Shown: in pieces, positions 29,642 to 41,015 of the stretch
How the letters are laid out: each line of letters starts with the position of its first letter
Position numbering within the stretch: the stretch's first letter is position 1
Source of the DNA: Clavaria fumosa
Taxonomy: Eukaryota; Basidiomycota; Agaricomycetes; Agaricales; Clavariaceae
Direction: 5' to 3'
Assembly: GCA_951802425.1 (NCBI GenBank)
Contig: OX637802.1
Coordinates: forward strand, 1,054,001-1,118,000
DNA length: 64,000 nt
Position numbers and translations under genes: made by a program
Notes under the pieces: model-generated
The model's input: the letters and a program-made list of their open reading frames with translations, nothing else
Database searches by the model: none
What the model was told of the DNA's origin: nothing

Positions 29642-32600
29642 ATGATCATTTCAGCAGTGATCAAGTCTCTGATCAAGTGCCCAACGCTCAGCCAAGTTCC
29701 TTCCCGACTACATTTTTATAGCCCGTTTTGCACAATGACTAACCATCCTTACACGGGCCCTTGGACCGCTGCACAAGTCCGCAAGTCGTTCTTCGACTAC
29801 TTCGCCTCTAAAGGCCATACTTTTGTCCACTCCTCGTCAACTATCCCGTACGAGGATCCCACGTTGCTTTTTGCGAATGCGGGAATGAACCAGGTTCGTG
29901 ATTCCAGAAATTATTTTGTTCTGGCTTTTCAATGTCACATCAGTTCAAGGCCGTCTTTCTCGGCACGGTCGATCCCCATTCAGATATGGCGAAACTGAAG
30001 CGCGTCTACAACAGCCAAAAATGCATAAGGGCTGGTGGAAAACACAATGGCGCGTCTGTACATCGAATAGCCACGTGCATCTTCTCACACGCAATCCAGA
30101 CCTAGAAGATGTCGGCAAAGATTCGTATCATCATACCTTCTTCGAAATGTTGGGCAATTGGTCGTTTGGCGATTATTTCAAAGTTGGTGCTCTTGGTGTT
30201 CCATGGACAATTGGAGTTCATTGTAATATGTTCAGAAAGAAGCAATTGAGTATTCATGGGAACTGCTGACAGAAGTGTATAAGCTGCCCAAGGATCGTCT
30301 TTACGTCACCTATTTTGAGGGTGATCCGAAAGCCGGACTCGAGCCAGACGCCGAGGCGCGGCAGTTTTGGCTCGACCAAGGCGTTCCAGAAGACCATATT
30401 CTCCCTGGTAATGCAAAGGATAATTTTTGGGGTGAGATATACCGCTCACTACCCATTTGACTCTGTTCTGATGGGCTGCCAGAGATGGGTGCTACGGGGC
30501 CCTGCGGACCATGCAGGTTAGTCAAGTTTACAGCGCTCATGTGATGCAGGATTAAACGCAATTTCTCTACAGTGAGATACATTTTGACCGAATAGGCGGC
30601 CGCAATGCGGCCGACCGAGTCAACCAGGACGATCCCGACGTGGTGGAAGTCTGGAACAACGTCTTCATCCAGTTCAACCGAGAAGACGACGGTTCCCTGC
30701 GGACCCTGCCCTCCCAACACGTCGACACTGGTATGGGATTCGAGAGGCTAGTCTCCGCGCTGCAGGACAAGCGCTCAAATTACGACACCGACGTATTTAC
30801 CCCACTTTTCGACAAGGTCCAGGAATTGACTGGCGTCAGACCTTACCAAGGCAAGTTTGGCGAAGAAGACGTTGATGGAATCGATACCGCTTACCGCGTG
30901 GTGGTGGATCATGTCCGCACCTTGACATTTGCTTTGAGCGACGGTGGCGTCCCAAATAATGTGGGTAGAGGATACGTCCTCAGACGTATTCTGCGTAGGG
31001 GCTCTCGATACGCTCGGCGAAAATTAGGAGTTTCTATCGGATCCTTTTTTTCTTCTCTGATGCCTGTGGTCGTGGAACAAATGGTTCGTTTCTCGTTCAA
31101 CATCAAATTCTACGTTGTTTAAATGCTTCCTCGTTCCTCTAGAGTCCTGCATTCCCGGAATTGACCAAGAGAATAGACGAGGTCAAGGAGATTTTGGACG
31201 AGGAAGAAGAGTCTTTTTCCAGAACCTTGGATCGCGGGGAAAAGCTGTTCGAGCAGTTTGCGAAACGTGCCCAAGACTTGGGAGCCAAGGAGTTGAATGG
31301 CAGAGACGTATGGAGGCTTTACGACACGTACGGATTCCCCGAAGACTTGACGCGCTTGATGGCCGAGGAGCTTGGTCTGGGTGTCAACGAGCAGCAGTTT
31401 TCGGAGGCACAAGTCCAGTCGAAGGAGGCGAGCAAGGCTTCGCAGAAGAAGTATGGAAGCGACGTGATCAAGCTAGATGTCCATGATATTGCGACTTTGG
31501 AGAAAACCGCGATTCCAAAAACCAATGACTCTGCCAAATTTCGTGAGTATTTCCCTCTTTGCGCGAACCCCTGCATACGATGATTTCTCGATAGAGCTTG
31601 GCAACATCAATGCCGAAATTAAGGCTATATATCACGATAAGAAGTTCCCCCGATCCACCTCAGAGATACCAGAAAACGCGCTGTTCGGCATTATCTTGGA
31701 CCGTACGAACTTTTACGCCGAGTCTGGTGGCCAAGAATATGATACAGGTAGTATCGTGGTTGATGGCAAGGCAGACACCGATGTCACAGAATTTGAGGTC
31801 TCCAATGTTCAGGTTTTCAACGGTTTCGTCCTCCACATCGGTAGATTGAAGTCTGGTGCGCTCGAAGTGGGCCATAAGGTAGTTTCCTCCTACGATGAGG
31901 TCAGTGACATTTCCTCGTCTGCAAGCAAGTACTAAGTCGACCACATGCATGGATTAGCTTCGGCGATGGCCAATTCGGAATAACCACACCGCAACCCACA
32001 TTCTGAACTTTTCGCTTCGTGAGGTGCTTGGTGACCACGTTGATCAGAAAGGCTCCCTTGTGGCTCCATCGAAACTGAGATTCGATTTTTCGCACAAAGC
32101 TCAAATCCCACTCCCGGAGCTCTCCAAAATCGAGTCTATGAGCGTTGACTGGATCAAGAAGAACGTCAGGGTATACAGCAGGGAGGTGCAGTTGCAGGAG
32201 GCGCTCAGGATCACAGGGCTGAGAGCCGTCTTTGGCGAATCGTACCCTGATCCAGTCCGAGTTGTTTCTCTGGAATATGATGTGCAAGATATCGCCAAGG
32301 ACACCACAAACTCGAAGTGGAGGAGTACCAGCGTCGAGCTCTGCGGAGGAACGTGCGTCGAATTTGCGCGTGTCGGTATTGCCGTGACGAGGCACTGACC
32401 ATTTCGCGTAGTCACGTCGCCAAAACAGGGGATATCAAGGGATTCGTGATCACAGAAGAATCGGGGATCGCAAAGGGCATTCGGCGTATCATCGCTGTGA
32501 CTGGGCATGAAGCCCAAGATGCTATTCGAATTGCCGCGACCTTCCGGACGAGGCTGGAGCAAATCGAGCAAATGAGCGGCAAAGACAAGGATGCCGCGCT

Positions 32601-33345
32601 CAAGGCATACACTACGGTTCGGATTCCGGTGTCGAGTCGGAAAAAAAGACATCTCAGCTAAATTCATGTCACGCAGGAACTTGGGCAATCTGATTTCTCT
32701 GTGATTGTCAAATCTGAGCTCAGAGATCGCTCGAACGCCATTCGGAAGGCGTTCGATAAGCAAATTAGAGAAAAAGAAGCGGCCGCGAATAAAGCGGTGC
32801 GTGACCCTCCCCCTTCGATTCCATGCGGCTGGAAGATGTAAACAATCACGTCGCTAGGCTCTGATACAGCTCGAGGAGCACTTCAAAGGAAATCCACAGG
32901 CAAATGTATTCCTTGCTGTCTTGCCCGTTGATGGCAACGCCAAGGCACGAATTGGCATCTTTTTTGCTCCATGGATATCGCTAATCATGAACGTTGCCAG
33001 ATACTTGCGAGCGTCGTCGCCCAGGCGAAGAAGCTGAACAAAGCGACGTACGTCTTCAGTGTTGACGCGGAGGGCGGCAAAGTCGCACACGCCAACTACG
33101 TCCCCGAGTCGCTAAGGAAGAAAGGCCTCGACGCACGAGTATGGGCCTCAAAGACGGCTGATATCTTAGGAGGCAAGGCGAGTAATCTTTTTTTTTTTCG
33201 TAGCCTCACATGCGAACTCATTTGAAAACAGGCCGGAGGACGCGAAGACAGTGCCCAAGGAGTAGGGACTGAAGTGGGCAAAGTTGAAGAAGCTCTTCGG
33301 GTTGCACAGGGGCAATTTGACCAGATGTTCGTTGCGCGTAACTAG
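29642..33345 (+). CDS. ALA1: Alanyl-tRNA synthetase, probable dual-targeted
   Basis: This enzyme charges tRNA(Ala) and clears misacylated Ser/Gly. The N-terminus is [20 protein letters not shown] with NAGMNQ, then [57 protein letters not shown] and [14 protein letters not shown] for the class II aminoacylation core. [20 protein letters not shown] belongs to the tRNA-binding part. The editing domain has the zinc-binding HTATH (about 31985) and CGG-TH split by an intron (about 32355-32411). The C-terminal domain ends DQMFVARN with a stop at 33345. An ATG at 29642 adds 31 residues rich in Ser, Arg/Lys and hydrophobics and lacking acids, like a mitochondrial presequence. A second ATG at 29735 ([10 protein letters not shown]) would start the cytosolic form. 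At least ten short introns are present. Confidence 0.92.
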
Positions 33346-33471
33346 ACTGGTCTTGTATTCAGATGTGTTAGAATGTATTTCATGCTTTGGCAGGTCCAAA
33401 GTGACAACATGACAGTAGAGTGAGAGGTCTCGCGCGCTGCATGGAAATCTACCATCCCATAGCAAAAGCCC

Positions 33472-34106
33472 CTAGTTGCGCTTCTTCGACACACCAACAG
33501 TCTTGCCACGCCGTCCTATCGATATTGTTTATTTTGAGAAGAGCAAGGAGAAGCCACAAAATCGTAACGCACCTGTTGTCTTTGTGTGCTGTCCCCTTAC
33601 CCGCAGTCCCCATACATGCCTCATGCCACGGTGTGCTCGTATCTTCTTGAGCCGCTCCAGATCTTCACGTAGTTTTGTATCCACGCCATTTGAGAGAATT
33701 TGGGAGCTTTTGCCGTCGACTATATCTCGTTGTCTGTTGAGGAACCAGGTGGGAATCTTGAACTGGGTGGGGTTGTGAATGATGTTGACGATGCGTTCCA
33801 GCTCGTCAGAGTTAAGGTCGCCAGCGCTGCCGCCAAAGGTATTGTAAGAAGATGACGGAGAGAAACGACTGTGGAAATACATACCGCTTGCTGAGATCGA
33901 CGTCGGCTTTTTTGCAGACCAAGTTGGAGTATCGACGACCGACGCCCTTGATCTCGGTCAGGGCGTACATTATTTTGCGTTTGCCATCGACGTTTGTGTT
34001 AAGCAGACGAAGAATGTGCTACGAGAGAGGATGAGATACATTAAAACAAACAGGCAACTGAGCACACCTGAAATTGCTGGTTGGAATCTGGTAATACGAG
34101 AGACAT
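33472..34106 (-). CDS. RPS18: 40S ribosomal protein S18 (uS13)
   Basis: This is a small-subunit protein at the subunit interface. The start at 34106 gives [13 protein letters not shown], then an intron, [20 protein letters not shown] and [20 protein letters not shown]. Another intron leads to [52 protein letters not shown] and [15 protein letters not shown] last intron (about 33519-33569) joins [13 protein letters not shown] and the stop at 33472. The whole family sequence is covered, about 155 residues. It converges with ALA1, with 126 bp between the stops. Confidence 0.95.
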
Positions 34107-34459
34107 GGCGCAAGACGTAAGCCGAACTTGAGTTGATCAATCCAACTCAAAGACCGTTGGATCCAAGCCTGAAAGTGTTGCGTACGAAAAGGAGATGTAA
34201 GAAAGTGGTTTGTTCGTCTTCCAGGGTGAAAGGAAGAGGAGCACTGACTCTGCGAGACGAAGTTTTTCTCTGCGACGGACGAGGAGGAAGGCGAAAGGAC
34301 ACGATCGGCAAAGGCCGAGAATTCACGTGACCAATAAATGCTAATCACGAGACTTCCTACGTTTATCCAGAAAGTTCGCCGCGACTTAGTTGCAAATTGC
34401 GTATAACAAAGAGAATGGCCTGCGGGTGTCGCTGCACCTGCCGATCCCTGCGCTGAGCC
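34107..34459. promoter_or_regulatory. Shared divergent promoter region RPS18 / hypothetical
   Basis: This 353-bp stretch separates divergent starts. No specific motif was pinned down; it presumably holds both promoters and 5' UTRs. Confidence 0.4.
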
Positions 34460-35284
34460 ATGACAGCTTGGAACTATTACCCTGTCTACCCCACCATGCA
34501 TCCCTCGCTTATTTCTAGCTCTCATCCGTACGCAAAACGCAGAAGCCTACCTGCCGACGACAATGATCCTACTTTGCCGGCGGCTCAGCTCAAGCGGCGC
34601 AAGTACGCCGACCTTGAGCATAGCATAGCACATCTCAGCTTGAACCCGTCGTCTTCTCGCGCAAAGTCCAGATCCTCCTCTCGTCCCGGTGCACAGTCAC
34701 GGTCGTCGGCGCATTCCTCGGCTCATCGCGCTGCCGCGACACCATCCCTCCTTGACGCCGTTTCGCCTCACGTATCTCAACTCGAGTCTTTTCCGCCCAG
34801 TCCACCACTATCCCTAATCGATGAAGCAGTTGGTGTTTTACCTGGTCTCGACGCGCCGCTCTTGCCCATCGTCGAGGGGTCCAAAATGCAAAGCTGGTAC
34901 GAACCAGAAAAAGACCGTACGTGTGCCCCCTATCACCTAGTAGCATCCTTCTCGTTACTATCTCAATGGAATTCAGGCATAGTCATCACGGATCTAGACG
35001 ACTTTGACGATGAACCTGCGTCTACTTCTGCAGCACATGTCGTTCTGTCTTCTGCTATGGAGCATATCAAATCCGCATCGACACGCCCTATCATGCCTAT
35101 TGATCTACACTCGCTACCACCGGATACCTGCACTGCGCTTGTCTTATACAGGCCTCCCATTTCTGAAGCGGTAGACAAGGGAAAAGAGGAAGACGAGCCA
35201 GTCAAGGATTCCACACCAGTTGGGGTGGCGCCGCTGGTACAGACCTTCGGAGGAGATGACGATGTGATGGAAGTTGATTCATGA
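34460..35284 (+). CDS. Disordered hypothetical protein
   Basis: I do not recognise a named family. The start at 34460 gives MTAWNYYPVYPTMHP, then a basic segment (AKRRSLPADD, AAQLKRRKYADLEHSIAHL) that could serve as a nuclear signal. A Ser/Arg-rich stretch (SSRAKSRSSSRPGAQSRSS) and a Pro/Leu segment with EGSKMQSWYEPEKDR follow. A 58-bp intron (about 34919-34976, gtacgt...ttcag) joins this to IVITDLDDFDDEPAS, an acidic patch, and the C-terminal block IDLHSLPPDTCTALVLYRPP before an acidic tail. Spliced length is about 255 residues. The intron keeps frame, which supports a real gene, probably a basidiomycete-restricted regulator. The intron also stays open in frame. Confidence 0.65.
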   Translation: MTAWNYYPVYPTMHPSLISSSHPYAKRRSLPADDNDPTLPAAQLKRRKYADLEHSIAHLSLNPSSSRAKSRSSSRPGAQSRSSAHSSAHRAAATPSLLDAVSPHVSQLESFPPSPPLSLIDEAVGVLPGLDAPLLPIVEGSKMQSWYEPEKDRTCAPYHLVASFSLLSQWNSGIVITDLDDFDDEPASTSAAHVVLSSAMEHIKSASTRPIMPIDLHSLPPDTCTALVLYRPPISEAVDKGKEEDEPVKDSTPVGVAPLVQTFGGDDDVMEVDS

Positions 35285-37819
35285 GTACGGCGCGCTGTAC
35301 ATGTACATGTACAATTCCGACGGCATGCTTTCAATGCGTGCAAGAAACCGTGCCGCGAGTGATATCGGGCGGCTGTTGCATTCTCACACATGAACGTTAT
35401 GTTTACGTATCAAACGTAGTTTTTTGCGACTGGTATCCTGCACCATGAGTGAGAGACAAAGGAAACGTCAAGAACGAGGAGGGCTTGAGCTTACCAAAGG
35501 ACACTACGCAGTCATTCACGTGATGCTGTAAGTTTCAGAGCAAAGTGAGAATTAGAAAAACATTAAACAAATAACATATGGCCCGTGCACCGATGACATT
35601 TACTTTAAATATCGACCCTACTACGATGACTGATTTTCTTCATACTTACCTTGATGGCACAAGCTCCTTCAAATACCTGGGTTTGTGGGCCATGGGGATC
35701 CTCCATAGCACGGCGACCTTGTCCATTACAGGGGGTGCCTGCGGCTTGTATGGGCTTCGGCTCATGCACCGTCTTAATATTTTCCTGTCCTGCTTCGGCC
35801 ACTCTGGCTGAGCGGGCCTCTTTTTTTTTTATGACTCTTATCCGTCCTAACCCTAACCTTAGAATATGTACAAATAAGGAAATAAATATAGCGTTGCATA
35901 GCAGTCAGCCCTTGGCTTCACATCTTCTCGTCGCGCGAGTTGAACGTTAGACCCGAATACTTTAAAGGAAGTCTGATACAAGGACATGGTAGAGCGCCTT
36001 ATTTTGGGGGTCGAAAGCCTGAAACAGCTGAAGCCCATCGTTATTGACCAACCATATTCACAACGCCCTCGTCGCTGCGTCTAACAGTCTACATTAACCT
36101 TTCTCTCGACTACGGCTTGCCCTTTTGAGCGAGTGGCTTCGCTCCTATGTCGGTCCTTCGTCATGCAAGTTACGGTGGCTTTTGCAGCCGCGTGTCTGCT
36201 AACTTAACACTGGGTACTGAGCTGTGTCAAGCCTCGCAGCATCAGTTCGCGACGTCTACCAAGCTGTTCGCACTGTCGCCCACTCCAATTCTCCTACAGA
36301 ACAAATACCCTTCCTCTTCGTCGCATCTTAGCATTTTATGAAACAAGTCAACGGACTTTCTTCGGACTGATCACGAGAAGCGGCGATATTCTACCCTTGC
36401 GGTTGGCATCATCATATTGAACACGATGTGATCAGCAAATGGCATCTGGAGTGCTGGCCCTTCGGTTGTATCCCAATGCCGGCGCCTTCACCAAACCCGA
36501 GTCTCTTCCTCCGCAACTTCACCGTCCTCATTTGTTGACATATTTTGATGACGTTAAGAAAGAGAAACCCGTCTGGCAAGGATATTTCGAGCCGCGTTTC
36601 CCAAACCAGCGATCTCATCCTGAACTGCGCCACCAAGAATAACGTCAGCACTGGCAAGCTGGTCACCAAACGCCTGCGTGTGCTTTGCATCTTTCCAGAC
36701 ATATGCCCAGGGTCACCTTGTAGATTTGGAACCTCTAGCTTGGTTTGATACCCCTCACAGAGATCTTGCGCCGGTGATTAGGTCCACAAACCGAGCCAGC
36801 CCCATGGCAACTGCGCATCGCCTAATGAAAGACATTATCATCGTCTTTTGCGGAAATGAGAAACTTCGGAAGCTCAGACGTGACGATCTTCCCATAGAAG
36901 TGATTGTCAAATTCTTCATTGACTTATCTGTGGATTCGGAAAAATAGATTGCGTGGCCAACCGATTGGAGATCATCTTCATCGCAATCTGTCATCTCGGG
37001 CTTACTATCTATGTCCTTTTAATCATTTACCATTCCAATCTAGACTACCAAATCGTGTGAGCATGATCCCTTCGATGCCATTGCGAATACGTCTAAGTTG
37101 TCTGCTAGTTTGGACCTGGCGCCCAGCAATCCGACTATGACAGCCTTCCCAGTTCGGAGATCATAGAATGGAATGGCACTCACGACATCACAGAAGCTTG
37201 ATGGTAAGGCGACATTGGAGCCACGACGGGTGGACCCGACACCATGTTACTGTTTAGCACTCCAGCATCTGAGATGAGCATAAGATTGTGAAGCTGCAAT
37301 GACTCAGCATATCGCCGAGAGTACCGTTGGGATGTCTCGAGATGGTTAATGAGTTGTATCGTGAGAGGTCTACACGCAAAAACTGGGGAGAGATTCAAAC
37401 CATTTGGGGAAAGGGCTCAGTAGATCCATATGTGCATCTGGCGCTGTCGGATCGGACGAGTGTTCCCGAGCGCACAACAAGCTGGAGCTGATCAGAGGAC
37501 GGCTATTGAAAAGGCAAAATTTGAGCGCCAGATTTCGTTGCCACCATCAGAGCCACACTCATCAATCAAAGTTTGCAGTGGTGATAAACATGCCCATGGA
37601 GGCGATGATCATGGTATTCACTGCCCGAAGGGCACTGAGCCGAGCCGCTGAGTTATTTTTATACAAGGAAAAAAGGGTAGGGAAATGCTGGTTGCCCGTT
37701 CCTGCAGCTATCCCAGCGGCCATCACATACAGTGTGGAGTAATTTTCCTGTAATGTCAAACCATTCTGGGTTTATGGTAGAAAAAGTCAATTCCAGCTGG
37801 ATATAATTCTTCAGCGAGG
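35285..37819. other. 2.5-kb stretch without a supportable gene
   Basis: Several short open frames occur. On the plus strand 36439-36642 (MASGVLALRLYPNAGAF) and 36678-36947 (HRLMKDIIIVFCGNEKLRKL) read like protein, but they cannot be joined and match nothing I know. On the minus strand 37562-37759 is hydrophobic (YVMAAGIAAGTG) and could be one exon of a decayed membrane protein. A T-run sits at about 35821-35830. I regard this stretch as intergenic or pseudogenic. Confidence 0.4.
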
Positions 37820-38858
37820 TTAGACGCGCGCTGCGCTGAATCCGTCATCGCGGCTCTTGATCGAGAGGGACGACGGCGACTGAGCAGAGGGTGTCGACGG
37901 GGGGGGCGACATCGTCGAGGGATATGTGGGAGAGGTGTGTATAGGCGAGGCAGAAGCGGGTGACAACGAGGCAGGAACAATGTGTGGAGGCGGCTGTCTC
38001 AAGCGCGCCGGCATTCGATGCGGGCCGCTCGGCGCCTCATGATCGTCGGCGTCAAGGGTTTGTGCGTCACCATTCACCAACTGGGGAATCGTCATTACCG
38101 TGGTCTGGATAGACAATGGTGGGGGTGGTTGAGGAGGAGTCGATGAAGAGGTCGCCTCTGGGTCCTTGTCCTTGTCTTTGCCTATGTCTGCGTCTTCCAC
38201 GTCTTTTGGGGATGTGACCTGATCTGTTTCTTTCCGCGCGGCGATTTCTTCGGCCGTGAGGAAACGTCCTCCAGGACCTCGGGGGCGTCGCATGGCATGT
38301 TGGTGACGGGACTCATGCAGATACGGCTATCTCGAAAGGTTGTGAGAAAGTCGTACAAAACGCGCGGATGTGAGACGGCGGAACCTTTCGCTGCCTTGAC
38401 AAACGATGTACCTCTTCTAGTCTGGCTCTGGCGATTCGGCGCTTGAGAATCCGCGCGTATTGTTTGGCGTTGACGTAAAGTGGTTCCTCGTCATTGGGCG
38501 CGTCGGGTTGAACGCGATTGACTTGGGTCACAGTTGGGTCGATGGGAATGGGTTCTGTTCGGGAGCCGGGACCGACGACGGCATTTTGAGTATGACCAAG
38601 AAATACATTTTGGGGTTGGGTGTGCCTGTGCGATGAAGGACCAGGAGTAGAAATGTGGTCGTAGTCAACGGACGGTTGGGGGTAAAAATAGTGCAGATGA
38701 GGGTGTAAAGGAATATTGCTATTGGCGGATAAATGAGCGCCGTTGTTGTTGTTGTTGTTATTGTCGTGGTTGTGGTTGTTGTGATAGTTGGTGGTCGTCG
38801 TTAGCTGATAAGCGTTGGTAAAGGCATCGTCGCCGTCCATGATTGGTCCGTTCCACAT
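37820..38858 (-). CDS. HAP2: CCAAT-binding factor subunit NF-YA / HAP2
   Basis: This is the sequence-specific subunit of the nuclear NF-Y/HAP complex. The first ATG in frame is 38858 ([18 protein letters not shown]). A low-complexity region rich in Asn and His follows ([16 protein letters not shown]). The first conserved helix, [20 protein letters not shown] then [15 protein letters not shown], binds NF-YB/YC. After an intron (about 38325-38378, gttccg...gatag) comes the DNA-binding part [20 protein letters not shown] and [12 protein letters not shown]. The tail is Ser/Pro-rich and the stop is at 37820. The motif pair is diagnostic. It is divergent from the SAP gene, with about 170 bp between the start codons. 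Confidence 0.93.
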
Positions 38859-39027
38859 TGATGCTGCTCTCACCAGGGGCAGCCGTCAGAGGGCCGCCAA
38901 TATGGGATCATCACATGATCGCATGACTTTTTTACTATCACATGACCTTGTCACTCTCGTGACTTTTTGCCACCCTCTTGTTTTCCAATAATTCCATCGT
39001 TCGGTCGCGTCAACGTCAACAATTACG

Positions 39028-40116
39028 ATGGACGCCAAGCTCAAACTGCTCAAGGTTATCGAGCTCAAGGATATCCTCACAAAGGCATCCCTGAACGCTC
39101 CAGCCAGGGCCAACAAGCAAGATCTCATCGCACGTATCCTAGCAAGCCCCAAGGCTGTCCAGGTGTACGAATCCATTCACACGACAACGAAACCAACCCC
39201 TAATGACGACCTCGTACGTACTCAATTCTCCACGGCGCCGCTACCTCAACTTCATATCTCCTTTTGTGCGCATCTCACTTCTATCTTGTGATATTTTCAG
39301 TTGGCACCACCGGACGAGTAAATATTTTGTTGCCCTCGGTCGTATTTCGTGGACATTGATTCACGTGTCCTAAATTTGTAGCGTTGATTGGAATACAGAT
39401 GAGCTACCAACGGAGGTGATAACTTCACACACTCAACCTACTTCGGTGTCCGTCCCGAAAACCTCGCCCATCATTAAGGCCCCTGTAGCTAAGGCGCAGG
39501 TGCGCTACATATTACTTTTCTATTTTTTGATATCAGGGCTCATTTTTTTAATAAAATTAAAATTAAAATTCTTTTGTAGGTCTCTCCCACAAAGCCCGCC
39601 CCTCCTCCCAAGGCTCAAGAAACGACGCAGATCCCCGCCACAAAAAATAAAGCCAGCGAATCAGCGACGACGATTGCGTCAAAAGTGGGCGCCGAAAATA
39701 CTGCCGCTGATGACAAAGAGGCTGCCGCTGATGACGAAGAACTTGAGAAGCGGAAAAAGCGCGCTGCTCGGTTCGGCATCCCCGTCGTTGCGTCTTCGGC
39801 AACACCGACGTCGAAAGGGAGAAAGCCAGCGCCGGCGGTAAGCGTCGACGCCGACGTAAGCAAATGGGGTTTCCTAACCCTGAATTTTCTTGCCCCTTCT
39901 ATGCTGTCTCATTGATGCTGACGGGCTTGTGTGGTATAGGAGTTAGAGAAGCGCGACGCCCGCGTGCGGCGTTTTGGTCTCCCCACGCCCTCTCCCACTC
40001 GCGTCGCCGCCGCTCCTACCGCTAATAAAAGAAAAAGTCCCTACGGCGACGCCGGTCCCGAAGAGATGGAGAGGCGGCGAAAACGCGCGGAGAGGTTCGG
40101 GCTTGAAGTAAAATGA
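39028..40116 (+). CDS. THO1: SAP-domain nuclear RNA-binding protein (SARNP/THO1-like)
   Basis: This is likely a THO/TREX-linked mRNA-export factor. The N-terminal SAP motif reads MDAKLKLLKVIELKDILTKA then NKQDLIARILASPKAVQVYE (about residues 1-50). After introns and a Lys/Ala/Pro-rich linker come three repeats of a short basic motif: EKRKKRAARFGIPV, EKRDARVRRFGLPTP and ERRRKRAERFGLEVK, the last ending in the stop at 40116. The repeated 'R-x-x-RFG' motif matches the C-terminal region of SARNP/CIP29 and yeast Tho1. One intron (about 39499-39580) is very AT-rich. Spliced length of roughly 220-250 residues suits the family. Confidence 0.82.
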
Positions 40117-41015
40117 GTCTGTACATCTCTTTCGTCACCGCACCTGGCCGCCGCCCTTTGAGGCTGGTTTTGTGCCTACCGTTGCTTGGCTCTCTTTTCC
40201 TTTGTAGAAAAGTTACGCTACATTATCTCCCAGGGCGACATATTATCAGTGGGTAGGACTTCCGTATCATTGAATGAGCATATGTCTGCTTGCTGCGTTA
40301 CGCGTTACGAAGGCCGAGGACACTTGCGATGACACACCGCAAATTGCAAATTGGACCATCAAATTTAGCCTGGTTCATTGCACGATGGTCTGCTCCTTCC
40401 ATCAATCAAAAGTCTTCTAAGCAGCACATTGCGGTCTGGCTCGAGTCAGGAGCTGATGAATTCTTCACGTCCTGTTATTACGACACCGGACGGCTGATCT
40501 GCCACCTGAAAAGGGAGAAGAGAGATCAGTCTGGTATCTCGTTGAATCGGCCATGTGTCAGTGAGAATCCGTGCTGTAGCGGGGAAACCAAGCTGTGCTC
40601 GGAGGAACCCACGTTGATTGAACCTCGCGGATGGCGATGACCAACTGGCTCAGCGTCGTAACTCCCACAGCCATTTGCTCATTACTGTAAAAGGGCAAAA
40701 TCAGGTAGCCTCTACCAAGTCCAAGGAACAGCCCTGAGCTTACTGCTACCGTTCCGAGGGGCCGTTATTTTCCCAAGATTGAAGCGGGACCCTGCAACGA
40801 CACTTTACAGAAAGAAGCGCAACCATGCACATCACCGCTCCATCTGCACAGCACCGCCGTAGGGTGGGTTTTCATGAACCTTAGACCCAGTGCTCCAGAC
40901 TTTATTTTTGTTACAACCCTCTAAATATATAGGCCCGTCGACGCAACCTGTGAGTCCAGAGGCGGGCATCACCAATCCCTAGCTTACGCTGTCCTTCTCC
41001 ATCAACCGCCATCGA
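40117..41015. other. Intergenic, no gene supported
   Basis: About 900 bp between two plus-strand genes. One frame at 40290-40640 is open for 116 codons but shows no family features or splice support. The rest should be 3' UTR and promoter sequence. Confidence 0.4.

Noticed and set aside
35844..35862. Telomere-like cctaaccctaacc word
   Set aside because: There are only about two units, too short to call an interstitial telomere.
36439..36950. Two protein-like plus-strand frames
   Set aside because: They cannot be joined by plausible splice sites, and neither shows family motifs. Kept only as a note in the gap description.
40290..40640. 116-codon plus-strand frame
   Set aside because: No homology features, no intron support and an ordinary length for chance.
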